From positions 118,323 through 182,322 of the forward strand of contig VTPC01005565.1 of assembly GCA_011009095.1 (NCBI GenBank): a stretch of DNA of 64,000 nt, in the 5' to 3' direction. Shown in pieces: positions 43,986 to 55,959 of this stretch. Numbering within the stretch: the first letter of the stretch is position 1; each line of letters starts with the position of its first letter. A program made the position numbers and the translations under genes. Below the pieces are notes generated by a model, which worked only from the letters and a program-made list of their open reading frames with translations, searched no databases and was not told the origin of the DNA. Origin of the DNA: Ignelater luminosus. Its lineage: Eukaryota; Arthropoda; Insecta; Coleoptera; Elateridae.

Positions 43986-45700
43986 CAGGAGGATACCTGT
44001 TTCTGCTCCAAGAGAGTTAAAAAAAGAAGAAGATTGCTGTAATGCTCCGTGATCAGGATGGAAAGGATCTCGTCCCCGAACTGGAAACCTTCAAAAAGCG
44101 ACGCCTCGCTGCTCTGTCTAATCGCACATATTGACCGGCTTCTCTCATTGATGTTTATTTCCAAGTAGAACTTTGTGTTTGCTTAATGTGTACGGGGTGC
44201 TGTTGTAGTGATAGGGCCCAGCCTTACACGTACTCATATTTAGTGTTTTTAAGAAGGTTAATGAAGTGCAAAGTCCGATCCGTCATCATAATTATCTCTT
44301 TTAGAAGGTTATTAGAAGACAAAGTCCGACCCTTTTTTAAGACGGCTAATAGAGTGTGAAGACCATCTTCCTACTTAGATTTCTTAGAAGCTACATGGAG
44401 GGCGAAATCCGGCGTTGAGCCATGGGAGGGAGCATCTTAGGCTCAGTTTTTTTAAGCTTTTTTAAGAAGATTGATGGAGAGCGCGGCCCAACCCGTATTT
44501 GTAATAAGCTCTTTGGGAAGCTTAATGAGAGTTAAGTTCTGTATAAAGGTGGCCCTCTCCCACTCTCTTTTCAGTTATAACACAACACCACACCAATTCA
44601 GGGGTAAAGCGCACTAGCGTGTCAGTATAAAACTAGACTCGTATTAGTAGAGACATCAGGTCTTTTATTTCTTACTCAAACCAGTTGAGACCTAACAATG
44701 GAGGATGAAGTCCGACCTGTTTTAAATGAAAGGGACTAAGATCGGTCGTCACCGCAGGCGGCCATACCTGTTTCTACTCCAAGAGGGTTAAAAGAAGATC
44801 TCTGTAGTGGTCCGTGGCCAGGATAGGAGATGATCGGAGAACTGGAGGCTGAAAATCTTCAAAAACCGAGGCCCGCCTCTCTGTCTAATTACGCGTATTG
44901 ACCGGTTATTCTCATAAATTGTTTATTCGCAAGTAGAGATTTGTGTTTGGTTAATATGTAGAAGCTGGCGTGGCAAGGCACAACCCTGCCTGTGTTTATA
45001 TTCAGCTCTCTTTAGAAGATTAATGGAATGCGAAACCCGCTTTTGTAATTATCTCTTATAGAAAGTCAAAAGACGAAAACTGAGCCGTGTTGTGCTTTTT
45101 AAACAAGGCTAACGTCTTCTGGCTTGGATTCAGGTCGCACCGGGTCTCAGTTTAAAAATCTATCGGGCTTTTCCGGCCTGTCAGACCGTTAGGTCCTATC
45201 GGGACATACGGGTTTGTTGGACCGTACGGGCCAATCGGTTTTGGATTTCTCAGCCCTTCTGGATTGTTTTGCTGACTGTTCGAACCTTTCGGACTGTTCG
45301 GGCCGATCAAGAAGTTACCGGGGCCGCGTTTGTTCCCAATATGGCCGAACCTGAAAATTTTGGCCTGTGAAGGGCTCTATCGTATTTAGCTTGCTTAGAG
45401 AGTTCAAGGAGGGGGAGCAAAACCCGATTTTAAGCCAGCTGTAGTGAGCCGTGGGAGGGCGCACTTCGAGCCGTATTTGTTTTTAGTTCTTTAAAGAAGG
45501 TTGATGAAGGGCGAAGTCCGATTTTTGGCCAGCACAGATAGGCCATGGGAGGACTGAGCTCGACCTGTTTTCAGGAATAAAAAAAACTTTGGTCGGCGAC
45601 GGCAGTTGCTACTCCAAGACGGTTAAAAGAAGAAGATCGCAGTATTGGGCGGAGCCCGGAAGAGGGCTTTGTGGAGCTTATTCAATATTATGTTGTTCTT
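43986..45700 (+). repeat. Three ~0.8-kb direct units with B-like cores
   Basis: The marker TTTCTGCTCCAAGAGAGTTA and its variants recur at about 44005, 44773 and 45608 (spacing ~768 and ~835). Between markers are GACGCCTCGCTGCTCTGTCTAATCGCAC- and TATTGACCGG-like blocks, then B-like TTTAAGAAGGTTAATGAAG and GGCGAARTCCG cores. The middle-to-third interval contains a family A insertion (45118-45379). The third unit is partial. Confidence 0.75.
45118..45379 (-). repeat. Family A element A6 (minus orientation)
   Basis: Read on the minus strand: left end TAGAGCCCTTCACAGGCC, head AAAATTTTCAGGTTCGGCC and CCGGTAACTTCTTGATCGG, 9-mer core, tail ATAGATTTTTAAACTGAGAC and CCGGTGCGACC. The right terminal repeat is not evident. 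It sits inside the 0.8-kb units. Confidence 0.8.
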
Positions 45701-48221
45701 TTTTGCAGAAACCTTGTAATTTTTAGATTTTGATTTGAATTTTGATTCCAGTTGTTCCAACTTGTTTTAGGACTACCTGCCTTAGCAAGCCCTTGAATTT
45801 CTCTTCAGGAGATTCTTCGAAAGTGTCACAGTTTTACAAAACTATTAATCCTCAACAAAGTATTTTCTGGTAGCTGATAGAGAACGATTATAGGGTTTGC
45901 AGCTGCATTACGTCCAAATGCCATTGAAGTTAAATTCCATGGTGGCTTTCTACCACGCGACGCGACACCATTATCTTTGTTTCCGTTCCCACAAATATCA
46001 ATAGAAAGCAAGAATCGATCACATTTTAGACGTTCTACTATCATAACATTTTCTCTTGATTTTTACCCTGGGTTGAATCTTTACAGAAATTCTGGCCAGG
46101 AGGGAAATGTGACCCAGTGAATTTTTTGATTTGGTATTAAGATATTTAATTGAAACCACCAAGATCTTTGCTTTGAATGCACATTTTTCACATTGAATGT
46201 AAGATGTACATGTAAACGTGTCTAGAAAGATGTCAATTTAATCTAACTGAAGCAAACTTCACGTGAATTAAAAACACCAAACATTAGAAACTAATTTCGG
46301 TGTCATGAATGGTAAACCTCTGAACTCAAGTTGTCAAACAATGGTTTTATCTTTGCTTAATTATTTTGAGAAGAAGAAAGGGAGTTACAACGTTTTCTTT
46401 TTTAATTAAGAACGTAGAGCATTTGAATATTTAAATTTTTGTCGATTTTATTTTGAACAGGTTTTAATATCCAATACTGCAAATCGATTGCAGTAATAGC
46501 CCGTAGAAAAACTTGTACATTTATGAGATTATTTATGGCTTTCAAGTGTAAAATTTTATATCTTTACTCGAACAGAACATTTATTTATAAAAACTGCCTA
46601 AACTTCTTGTTAATTCCCCGGATTATAACAGTAGCATCTTTGAAGAACTCTGGGTAAGCAATAACTCTTTTAACACCGTCAACTTGGAAATTTGTACCGG
46701 CTTTATGTATTAGTCATTCTGTCGAGGTAAAAACGTTTTTCTTGGCAAGCTAATGCTACTTATAGAATACGACCATATTTAAAATCTCTTTTGAAATAAG
46801 ATACGTATGCTAATTTAGCAAGATTAGTTATTCCATTATTACACGCTCGCTTAAATGTCAAGAAATTCAGGAAAAATCATACCTTAATAAAAACAACAAA
46901 TTAAACCATAAACCGTAACGATGAATCATTTTTATTAACAATAACATTTTTTGTCGTCTATACCCGTCACATCAAGCTGTTAGTAGTGACTTTGGTGACT
47001 TTTAGAAGAAAAAATTGCCTTCGGGATTATTATCTAAGAGAAAACTTTTATAGCAAAAGCGTCAGATTTTTCTGAAAGCTCTTTGAGAGAAGTAGTATAG
47101 AAAAAAACTCTCGGTCTCGAACAAGTTTGACGTGCTTGTACATGAGAGAGTGCGTGTGCAGGGGGTTAGAAAAAAAATCGTAAGGAATGAAATTAGTTTT
47201 CTTTGTTGAAAACTCAAACTTCAGATTTTAAAGTGGGAGTCTATTTTCGTTTTGTCAATGAGTCACATGTAACCAAACTAACCACGAATTATTCTGACCT
47301 CGTTAATAACACTTTCGTTACAAGTTTAGCAGTCACATTTACTAGGAATAGATACAAAATAAAAACATCAAATGTACCGCTAATTTTATCCATTTGCACG
47401 GTGTCAGGTGAATACGGTTTTAAGAACGGTTTATGAGTAATGATTAGAGAACGGATTTATATGCATTTGATTCTTCTTTATGCTGTGGACACGCTAAATA
47501 ATAGAAACGATTTTGTTGTTGTCGTTTATAGGATGCATAGAAGTACAGGTTATATCTTTTTTTAATTGTAAACTGTTTTTATGTTGTTTTTTTGTGGTTA
47601 ACTTTTGTTATAAAATTTGATCATCTTGGTTTTCTACGAAGGGTTGTAGGAGATTCCCCATAAATTCTAAATTTAAAAATTGGGATTGAAATAGAATTCT
47701 TCGTATTTGTTCTAAATCATTTTTCTATTTAATTTTATACGCAGTTATCAGTATTTTATTATTTATTTTATAAATAAATAATATAATTAGTTACCACTGA
47801 AATATTATTATCACTTATTTTGTCGTCTTCAAGATTTACTTTTGGTTTTTGAACGTTTATTTAGAGAAGAGACATTGTTTATCGAATAGTTTAATATTAT
47901 CGTGTTAATAAATAATTTTACTTGGAGAATTTCAAAGGACAGTTACTACAAAAACTTTTATCAAGAAATTTTCCACCAGTTTTACGTGAACTGCTTTGTG
48001 GAAAAGCAAACGAAAATACATTGTAACCTCTAGTATTACAATCACGTACTATCAAAGGTAAAGATGGTTTAACTCTTATCAGGGGGAAGATTTGCCATCA
48101 ATGGTAATTCTGTCTTTGCTAATTATTGATTGTTTGAAAGGCAAAGAAACAATAAATCGTTCATCTAGATCACATCTCACATTCATTCAGAGTCTCTGAA
48201 TTGTTAAATGGAAATTCTTTT
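45701..48221. other. AT-rich sequence, no gene seen
   Basis: Short frames on both strands, none with a recognisable domain. Confidence 0.45.
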
Positions 48222-48330
48222 ATGGGTTGGGTTGGTTTTCTAGGGTTGAAGCTCGGGTTCGGGTCAGACTAGGCCTCTGTTTAAAAATTTATGGGGCTTT
48301 TCGGGCCTACACCCGGTCAATCTCAATAGC
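48222..48330 (-). repeat. Truncated family A fragment A7
   Basis: On the minus strand: TTTTTAAACAGAGGCCTAG and CCCGAACCCGAGCTTCAACC, the A tail also seen at 6540-6590. Confidence 0.65.
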
Positions 48331-49084
48331 TTACTCGCGCACACCAAGTTCCTCCACGTTAAGTTGGCGACAGCTAAGCAAGATGCAAGTTTTTCCGACG
48401 AAGAACTGAACCAAACACTTCAGTTTCAAGTGTAGAAACAAACCAGCTTTACTCTGCTCAAGGTGCGGAAAAAAGACATAACGTTCAAAAACTGCCTGTA
48501 CCGAGAGTTTGAATACTGCAGCTTGAAAAGCACCCGAGAATAGACTCTTCACACTAGAAGATCAATAGGTGCAAATCTCCCGCCCTGTTCGAGATAGAAA
48601 TCTACATCATTTGGGCCCAAAGACAGTCGAATATTGGACATTTTATCCACAAAACCGGTGTAAGCGTATACAACCGAAATAAGCATCTGAGATGTCTGTA
48701 AAACACATACCTTTTTTACCACACATTCGCATTGCCATATGATGTACTCCTGGGAATAAACTTGCTAAAAACTATCGACATCCATGTACACCTGTGAACC
48801 GGAAATGAAACATATTCATGGAATACCGTTTACTCAACCTATCGCTGTAACCAACCTCATCGAATTGATTTTCAGAGGCGAAAACCAAGCAACAACACCC
48901 ACCACCATCTGTACCCATCGCGTCGTTTCGAAAAGTACACTGGAAGAAGCTGAGCTTTTCAGAAAGGCAAGCACCGTCCCGATCGGCTAAAGATTGACCT
49001 GATCGCAATCCTTTATAAGACAGCAAGTGTCCCTCATCAAGTCAGGTCCACAATCACACTGACGCTGGTTTTACAAGTCTTTAG
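48331..49084. other. Unclassified sequence
   Basis: Balanced composition and short frames on both strands (e.g. 48784-48990 plus). No domain recognised. It may be decayed transposon sequence. Confidence 0.3.
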
Positions 49085-49615
49085 GATGCTGATATCGGGA
49101 GCGTTCGGGCCTCTCGAGTCATTCGGTCTTGTCGGGCCTCTCGAACCGTTGGAGCCTATCGGGCCGTCCGGCCTGTCAGGCCTTTTGGACTTTTCGGCCC
49201 TTCCGGTCTGTCGCATCAATCGGACCGTGCGGGCCTGTCGGGCCGTTCGGTCTTGTCGGGCCTGTCAAATCATTGGAGCATGTCGGGCCGTTCCAGACCT
49301 TTTGAACTTCTCGGCCCTTCGGGCCTCTCGGACTTTTCAGCCTTTCGGGCTTCTTGGATCTCTCGGACCGTTTGGACCTCTCAAATCGTCGGGCATTTTC
49401 TACTTTTCGACGCTTCAGATTTCTTGAGTCTGTCGGGCCGTTCTAGCTTCTCGGGTTTATTAGACTGTTCGGGCTTATCTTTCAGGCCGTTATTCTGGTA
49501 CTGATCCGAAGCAGACCAAACCGAGATATTTTTCATATTGAATTAAATAGGCTATTTTCGTACTGAACCGCACCGGATGATTGTCGTACTAACGTAAAAG
49601 TCTGCACAGGTTGGA
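49085..49615 (-). repeat. Family A element A8 with TTCAGTACGAAAA linker
   Basis: The 9-mer core runs to about 49490 in minus orientation (TCGGGCCTC, TCGGGCCGT on plus). To ~49615 follow reversed linker blocks (TTTTCGTACTGAACCG at 49556) and GTCTGCACAGG, a decayed terminal-repeat match. It abuts mariner remnant 3. Confidence 0.75.
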
Positions 49616-49619
49616 TATC

Positions 49620-50520
49620 TTGGTTCGGCTTTTTCGCGGCCCTGCTCAAAGCTCGCGTTCACGTCGCGACGTCTGAATAAAACGGATATCACGCAGAACT
49701 AGGACCCCCCAGAATGTCTGGGATCGGCGAGGTACTTTCGATTTAAAAGGAAGGGCATCTGAGCAGTTTTCTCCGAGAGCCCTCAAGCTTCCACACTGAC
49801 TCTACAACGAGACTCTTAAAATATTAGAGTGGAGTGCAAGCTTTTTAAAAACGACCATACGTCCGTGACTGACGAATCCTGCCGAGGTGAATATTCAGTG
49901 AACGCCTGACCCTTGATATTCAATAGATAACTTGTCGCCAACTTGTGGATATGAAGAATCTTCCTGTGAGAATTGTAAGCACAATCAATAGCGGATACGT
50001 GCATTTCTGGAAGGTTAGAGCACGTTGGATATCAAGACAACAATCTGTAGTGAGTTAAAGGAACGTTATGGCAAAACGTGGATGCATCATTTCATCCCAG
50101 AATAAAAATGTGTATTAAAGCAGTGGAAGCGTTCAGATTCAGCTACGCCCAGTATTTTCTTCTGTGGCAAAATTGACATAATTATATGGATTTTCTACTA
50201 CATGATGTCAAAATCAACAATCAATACTATTGTCAAGTTCTAAAAGATGTGCATAAGAACAGCGTCTTGTTTCTGTAGGACAACGCAAGACCGTATACTG
50301 CCCACCGCACGACTTGCGCGTTATATGAACTCCGCTGGGAGGTGTATGTGACGCAATGGACAGTATGGCCTCTACATGAGTTTTTTTGGATAACCTTGGG
50401 TTTGAGAAGTACAGTTTCGAGGTGGCGCTGCCCTCATATAGAACGTGGATTTTTTCATTGCAACACATACCAGAACTGTTTTCCCGAAGTCCAATAGTGT
50501 TGCGGTGCTTATTGAGTGCC
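49620..50520 (+). pseudogene. mariner-like transposase remnant 3
   Basis: Plus-strand phrases match a mariner-family transposase: ALKLPH and LEWSASF (HTH end), DHTSVTDES, then DASFHPRIKMCIKAVEAF (the HHFTPESK-QSMQWKHP region after the first Asp), QYFLLWQN (LTIFWD region), INNQYYCQVLKDVHK, LFL-DNARPYTAHRTTCA (second-Asp region) and LRWEVYVTQWTVWPLHEFF, which stands where PYSPDLAPSDFHLF is expected. It belongs to a different lineage from remnants 1 and 2. Frame changes and stops are present. The catalytic DLAPSD motif is not recognisable. Confidence 0.7.
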
Positions 50521-50591
50521 AGTAACTATCCGTATGTTTCATCCGATAATCTTTAGCAGGGAATTTGGCGTTTTAAGCGCAGGCCTTTTTA

Positions 50592-50996
50592 TCACGAGTG
50601 TAGCTTGTCAAATTGACTGTGAAATCTCTTAAAAGTCCATTTAATGATGGATCTGTCGACATAGTTTAGGGAGATACTTGGAGTTAACTTCAGTCCAGAG
50701 AAGAAATCAGAAGTACCCTTCCTAGCCAAAGCATCAGCCCTGTCGTTACCTTCCATGCTAGAGTGACCTAGAACCCGTATGAGAGCCACCCAATTTCTCT
50801 GACACAAGGCGGCTAGGTCTTGGACCATGCGCCATCTAATGAATGGAAAAGCTGGGGTTCGAAGAGCCGCGTATAAATTAATGCGCTGATTTACTGTCCG
50901 GATCTCGCGGTTTCCACCTGTTTGGGACATTGAAGGTAATCCTGAAAGGCCAAAATCTTGGCAGTAAAGATGATGTGAAATAGGCAGTCCGATCAT
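50592..50996 (-). pseudogene. Non-LTR retrotransposon fragment, RNase H domain
   Basis: A 134-codon frame contains NWVALIRVLGHSSMEGNDRA and DALARKG. This is the C-terminal part of the RNase H domain found in I-, R1- and Jockey-type LINEs (usual form V-WVPGHSGI-GNE-AD-LAR-GS). The domain removes RNA from the hybrid during retrotransposition. The frame upstream is not convincing RNase H, and no reverse transcriptase is adjacent. W-P of the WVPGHS motif is changed to R-L. A 5'-truncated fossil is likely. Confidence 0.75.
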
Positions 50997-51510
50997 GACT
51001 CCAGCTTACTAAGAGATCTTTCTACTCTGCTGATGCTGGTATCCAAGCATTAGTAAAACCCTGGCATTAGTTTGGCAGGTGATTACATAGAGAAAGGAAC
51101 AAAGAACAACCACCATCTCCGTCGACAGTAGATTATGACATCAACAGCAAGGACGACGGCTGCCAACATACCCCTGGGTATGTTGCTATTACATTTCCAA
51201 GCTTCTCGCCGACCTGCAGCCGCGTGGACCAGAACTTTATGAAGTATCCACGCCTAAAAACCATCAAACTAATCTCACTTCGGCTGAAGAATCTCCAGAG
51301 GAAGCTTAAAACGGTCACCTAACCACTTTAATCGTCGTCGGGGGAGGGCGAGCACAGAAGCCACAAGAGAATTCTCTAGGGATTCTAGTCAGATACGAAG
51401 GGTGGTCTCCTTACCGACACAATGGGGAATCCCCCCAGATTCCTAATCCTCCGGGCCTTTTCAGTTACCCCTTGAATCCCCGGTAAATACGCTACTGTTT
51501 ATTATTATTA
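50997..51510. other. Unclassified, ends in a short (TTA)n tract
   Basis: GC-moderate sequence with GGGGAATCCCCCCAGATTCC followed by TTTATTATTATTATTTC at about 51498. Such simple tails mark the 3' ends of some LINEs, so this may be a plus-oriented LINE 3' end. No coding match was seen. Confidence 0.3.
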
Positions 51511-51526
51511 TTTCTAAAATGATGGA

Positions 51527-51727
51527 TTAAGGCCCCAAGAACCAGATCGACTCTGTCTCATTACCGTACTGTGCCTCAAGTCTTCTGTAAATGTCACTTG
51601 GTTTTACGCCTTCATCCAAGCTTGCACTAACATGGTTGCGCGCCATTTTGAATAACAGGTGACTCGCGTACCCCGCAATGTTATTGCCGCCATGCGGCCA
51701 TAGAAGATTGTTGTCTCTTACCAGCAT
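51527..51727 (-). pseudogene. mariner-like HTH fragment
   Basis: The minus strand reads SASLDEGVKPSDIYRRLEAQ then YGNET, the HTH_48-type N-terminus seen in some mariner relatives (EGVKPSEIHRRLQAQYGD-TLS). Only the N-terminal helix-turn-helix remains. Confidence 0.5.
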
Positions 51728-53659
51728 GATACTTATAAGACTAAAAGTTCCGGTTTGGCTTGATCATCCCTCGTATGTACTAAAGGAACTGGATTACTTA
51801 CATTATAATAGGTTTGTTAAACTAAAACCATTAAAGGTATAAGAAACGAAGTTTCAATTAATTTTTGATGATTCATGTCATCTTGCAGAATCCTATAAAA
51901 AATCTATTTCTTTCATCCTGACTGATGAATTATTATCAGTTTTCCTTCGTGCTTTCAAAACTATGTCACGGCTTTGTTATGTTACCTTAAATTTCCGAAT
52001 ACGGTTCTGTGTTATTATTGATCCGTATGTACATTTCAATATTATTTAAAGAAAGTTTCTATTCAGATTCTTAATTGTTAATCGTTTAGTTACATTTATG
52101 TTCGTTTCTGTATAAATTTTGGCTATTGAGATCAATAATCCTAAATGATTCTGCAAAATCATTCAAGTGAATAGAGTTAACCATACAACTAACTGCGTCT
52201 TCTTTATTATTTATTGAACTTGTAAATAATAATAATAATAATGCCAATTTGTGAACTTTTCAGTGCGAAATTCTAAATCTTCTACCCTTCAAACTTAAAC
52301 CTTCAGTCAGCAAAACTAAAATATTAAATTATCTTCAAGCAAATGAGCGGCAGTAAAAACAGATGGTGATAGAATATGTAAGTATTTGATATATTTATAT
52401 GCTTTTAAGATATTCTCTGCTAGAAATCCACTAATATAATTCCAATAGCGGCTTACCTACTTATTAAAACATGGAAATTCAATCAATTATACGTGTAGAG
52501 ACGTTAATATTAAATATCATGTACAACTTCGATTTCACTCTCCTCCGGAAAGTTGCCAACCAATTTTATATGTAGTCATTATCTAACATAATGGCAAATC
52601 GAACGTCTCTCATTTTACCTGCTATAAACTTTCGAATCAAAAACTCAATTAATCTCATTATAATAATTTTTCTTTTAACAATATCCGTTCTATGAGGCGT
52701 AAATTTTATTACAAGCCGAGCATCTTCAGAGAGAAAGAGAGCTGCCAGCCTGCTATTAAAACAACGGAGTGAATTATGTTTTACTACAGTTTTAAAATTA
52801 ACCATTCTCGAGGAGCTCATTGTGTTGGAACGAAAATCCGAGTCTCTTTTATGATATTAGGGTCTCTTCTTATTATGGGTTTTTCACCTTGTGTCAACTT
52901 TTATTATGGTTAATTATATTCAATTACTCGCCTCGCAAGAATTTTGAGGGCACTTTTTGCGACATAGTATTACAGCAGTAAGTATGTAGTGCAAGAGTAT
53001 ATTCCTCACGCACCCTTGAAATAAGGACAACGGAAGGTATTAATTAGCGATATTGCCGTCTGCTTTTTTCCGTTTAAACGCAATAATTATTAAAATTGCC
53101 TATTTTAAAGTATCGAGGCTATAAAATGTTGCGGAGTCTCTAACGAACGAATTTAGTACTATTGAAAAGGCTTTTTGCTTTTACCAGAATGAATCGTGCG
53201 GAACCGCGCTACTAATGAAATTACTTTTTCACGTCACTTACCGACGTTAAATATAATTTGGGTAATTTTGGAGCTTCGGAAATGCTCTTTTTATCGTTTA
53301 ATGTAGTACTATGTTGAAATAAGAATTTTATGAGAACTCCATTGGTTGGAAGAATTAATGACTTTTGACATTTAGAAAATGGTTTAATTAACAGTAAAGT
53401 ACAGCAGGATGTAAGTAATTATTATTCGAAGAGAAGGATCGATGGCTCTCTTAAAATTCAACTAATTTTCTTATGAATCTTTTCCTTTTTTTTATATAAA
53501 TTGTTTGGTATGTCTATGTCCCATAACTGGACTTTATTTATGTTTAAATTTTACCTCTGCGTGTAAACTATACTAGTTTTGCACCAGCTTCAGTTGAGAT
53601 TTATTGAAATTTTATCTTTATGAAATATCAAAAATTATTTTGGCAATTGCAATTCTTCT
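51728..53659. other. AT-rich sequence, no gene seen
   Basis: A minus frame at 52566-52820 (84 codons) has no recognisable motif. A short (AAT)n tract lies near 52228. Confidence 0.5.
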
Positions 53660-53760
53660 GCTAGCCTGCACAGGCTGAGCTTTCTTCTCGGGGCTCAGTT
53701 TAAAAATTTATCTGGTTTTCAAATAAATCGTGGGTCTGTCGAGCTTTTCCGGTCAAAAAT
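53660..53760 (-). repeat. Truncated family A fragment A9
   Basis: Starts CTAGCCTGCACAGGCTGAGC (terminal-repeat match), then TCAGTTTAAAAATTTATC (tail, minus orientation) and a few 9-mers. Confidence 0.65.
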
Positions 53761-53849
53761 ACCTTTCATTTTATTACGAATGCAATTAGAATTCTTCAGC
53801 ACATACACTGATCATATTTTGATGTTTTTACTAGGTTTGTTGCAGAGTA

Positions 53850-54660
53850 TTTTGATCCTTCAGGTAGTTTGGTAAAGAGCAAATCCAAACTTTCAACCAG
53901 ATTAGCTTTTTTAAGAACGTTTGAAAGGTAGGAGTAACAAGGACAGCGGGAATGAAATTCAGCGTTAGATTACAAAAGCTAACTCCAATTAGTTAAGTTA
54001 ATGAACCACTGGTAATCTGGTAAAGAAGAAAAAGTCCGACCTTCGACCAGATTAGTTTTCTCTAAGAAATCTAAACAAAAAGAACCAACGACGCTGCGTG
54101 CTCACAAAATAATTTATCTGGTTACGTTACTGGATCATTTCAGATCACCTGGTAGATAGCAAATTCTGATCTCCAATAAATACCAGGACTGAGGTTGCAC
54201 GAGACATTTCCATTAATACAAAGCTTGATCCTATCACCAGATTAGCTCTCTGTGTTCTCAAGCTAAAAGAGAAATGCAATATGCAAAATGTCCACTGTAT
54301 CTTTCAATACATTCTTTCAAAATATTGGAATTACCCGTTTTATTACTTATTATACGTTAAATACTTTTAGGCAATAATAAAACTTACAATGACTGAATTC
54401 TGAAGTGTTATATTTAAAGATACAGTAGGCATTTTGCATATTCTTCCGATCTCTAGTCATTAGTTAACTTACGCTTCTAGCTCCAATCTGATTTTCTCCA
54501 AAAGAAACAGGAGCAAACAAAGAGCCCTAAAGGCAACCAAAATAATTTCTTTAATCTAATCACTGAACCACTGCAGATAGTCTGATAGATGGCGAAGAAA
54601 GTCTGATTCCAGAAGCTCCACCCTACAAAAGGGTGCAAACTTTGACCGATTAGGCTATTT
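53850..54660. repeat. Degenerate ~140-bp repeats
   Basis: GGTAGTTTGGTAAAGAGCAAA (53870), TGGTAATCTGGTAAAGAAG (54008) and CACCTGGTAGATAGCAAAT (54146) recur with ACCAGATTAGCTTTTTTAAG-like blocks. A more distant unit lies at 54570. The pattern 'residue block + GATGGCGAAGAAAGTCTGA' suggests distant kinship with B repeats. Confidence 0.45.
54279..54441. repeat. Inverted repeat, 26-bp arms, 163 bp overall
   Basis: The left arm ATATGCAAAATGTCCACTGT and the reverse complement of the right arm, ATATGCAAAATGCCTACTGT, match at 24 of 26 positions over the full arms. It may be a small MITE. No flanking duplication was apparent. Confidence 0.6.
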
Positions 54661-55009
54661 ACGGTGGCCCGATGGTAGTCTAGCTACGTTAGCTCTTCCC
54701 GAAATTGCTAAAAAGAACAGAAACAATGTAATGAAGTTCAGGCAGGGCCGACGCAAGGACATGCAAATGAGGCAACTTGCTATAAGTCTCATGGTAATTA
54801 GGGCTGCACCTCGACCAATAAGATAAGTGAGACTGACACTGAACGCACTCCACACAACCCTATTTATCATACTAAGGCGCTTTAAGAAATTATACCACCG
54901 GCTCTGTGCATATAATTCTCTGCTCTACTTAGAAGCAAAATCATAACGCTCAAAGAAAGTCATCGTGTTCAACAATGTCGCTCGGTTTGAAATTAGAAAT
55001 TAAATTAGC
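54661..55009. other. No gene seen
   Basis: Contains TACGGTGGCCCGATGGTAG at 54660, resembling the B-array phrase CTACGGTGGCCCAAGGT. Otherwise unassigned. Confidence 0.35.
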
Positions 55010-55309
55010 TTTAAGGGGCCGACCAGACTGCTCAAGCCTGTCAGACGTTCCAGTCTGTCGGGTGGTTCGGGTTTGTTTGGGCCCATCGGTCCGTTTGGGC
55101 CTGTAGGACTGTTCGGATAGCTCGGTTCTGTAAGACTGATTGGGACATTCGGAGCTATCGGTCCTTTCGGGCCTGTCGGACCGATTGGGATGTTCGGGGT
55201 TGTCGGGCCATTCGATTCTATAGCTCCGTTCGGGCTTGTGAGACCATTCGGATAGCTCGGTCCTGTCGGACCAATTAGGACGTTCAGGCCATTCGGGTCT
55301 ATCGATCAA
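55010..55309 (-). repeat. Family A core A10
   Basis: About 300 bp of 9-mers in minus orientation (TCGGGCCTG, TCGGACCGA on plus). No clear head or tail. It directly abuts mariner remnant 4. Confidence 0.8.
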
Positions 55310-55460
55310 GTTGGCAACAAGTTATCTATCGAATACATATTAAGAATCAGGCGTTCCGTTCACTGAATATTCATCTCGACCGGATTCGTCTTTCACGGAA
55401 GTATGGTCGGTTTGCATGCCACTCCAGTGTTTTACTGGGGTTAGGAGTCTCGTCCTAAAG
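55310..55460 (-). pseudogene. mariner-like remnant 4 (fragment)
   Basis: The minus strand matches remnant 3 closely from GACGAGACTCCTAA through GACCATACTTCCGTGA to GATAACTTGTTGCCAAC. It covers only the end of the HTH region and ends where the family A core begins. Confidence 0.65.
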
Positions 55461-55959
55461 TCGGTTTAGGAAAGCTTCTTTGCACTGGGGGGTAACAGTT
55501 CCACGTGGTGTCCGCTTGGGCCAGACATCGGTAGTGGTTCTTCTCTGTCTTTATTATGTCCGAGCCCAAGATCACCCTGTCCGTTGGAATTCCTCGGCTG
55601 GAGTGTCTTATTATCAAGGATCCTATGGGGCCTGTCGTATCGTTCGGTCTTGTTGGAGCGATTTGTACGTTCAGGCCGTCATGCTTTGTGAGTCTGGAAA
55701 TTGCTATACTCTAATGCCAGTTCCTTTGTGATAAGCTGAAGCAACAAATTCTGGAGCTCTAAATGGATAATGACACTTAGGTTGTTCGATCTTGGTCTCC
55801 AGTAAGTCGTATATCTACTTGCCCACTGGCACAGAGCTTTCTTTACCCAGAAAACCACATTGGGTTCTCCTATCCTTCGTCTGATTTCTTCGTTTGGAAT
55901 TTTATCTCGGAAACTAATTTCAAACATTCTTCTCTCGATTAGAGCCGTTGCATAAGCCG
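55461..55959. repeat. GC-moderate segment with a second copy of the 43.4-kb repeat
   Basis: 55545-55630 encodes YVRAQDHPVRWNSSAGVSYY in a plus frame, matching 43445-43510. The remainder is unassigned. A 109-codon minus frame (55679-56008) has no recognised domain. Confidence 0.4.
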
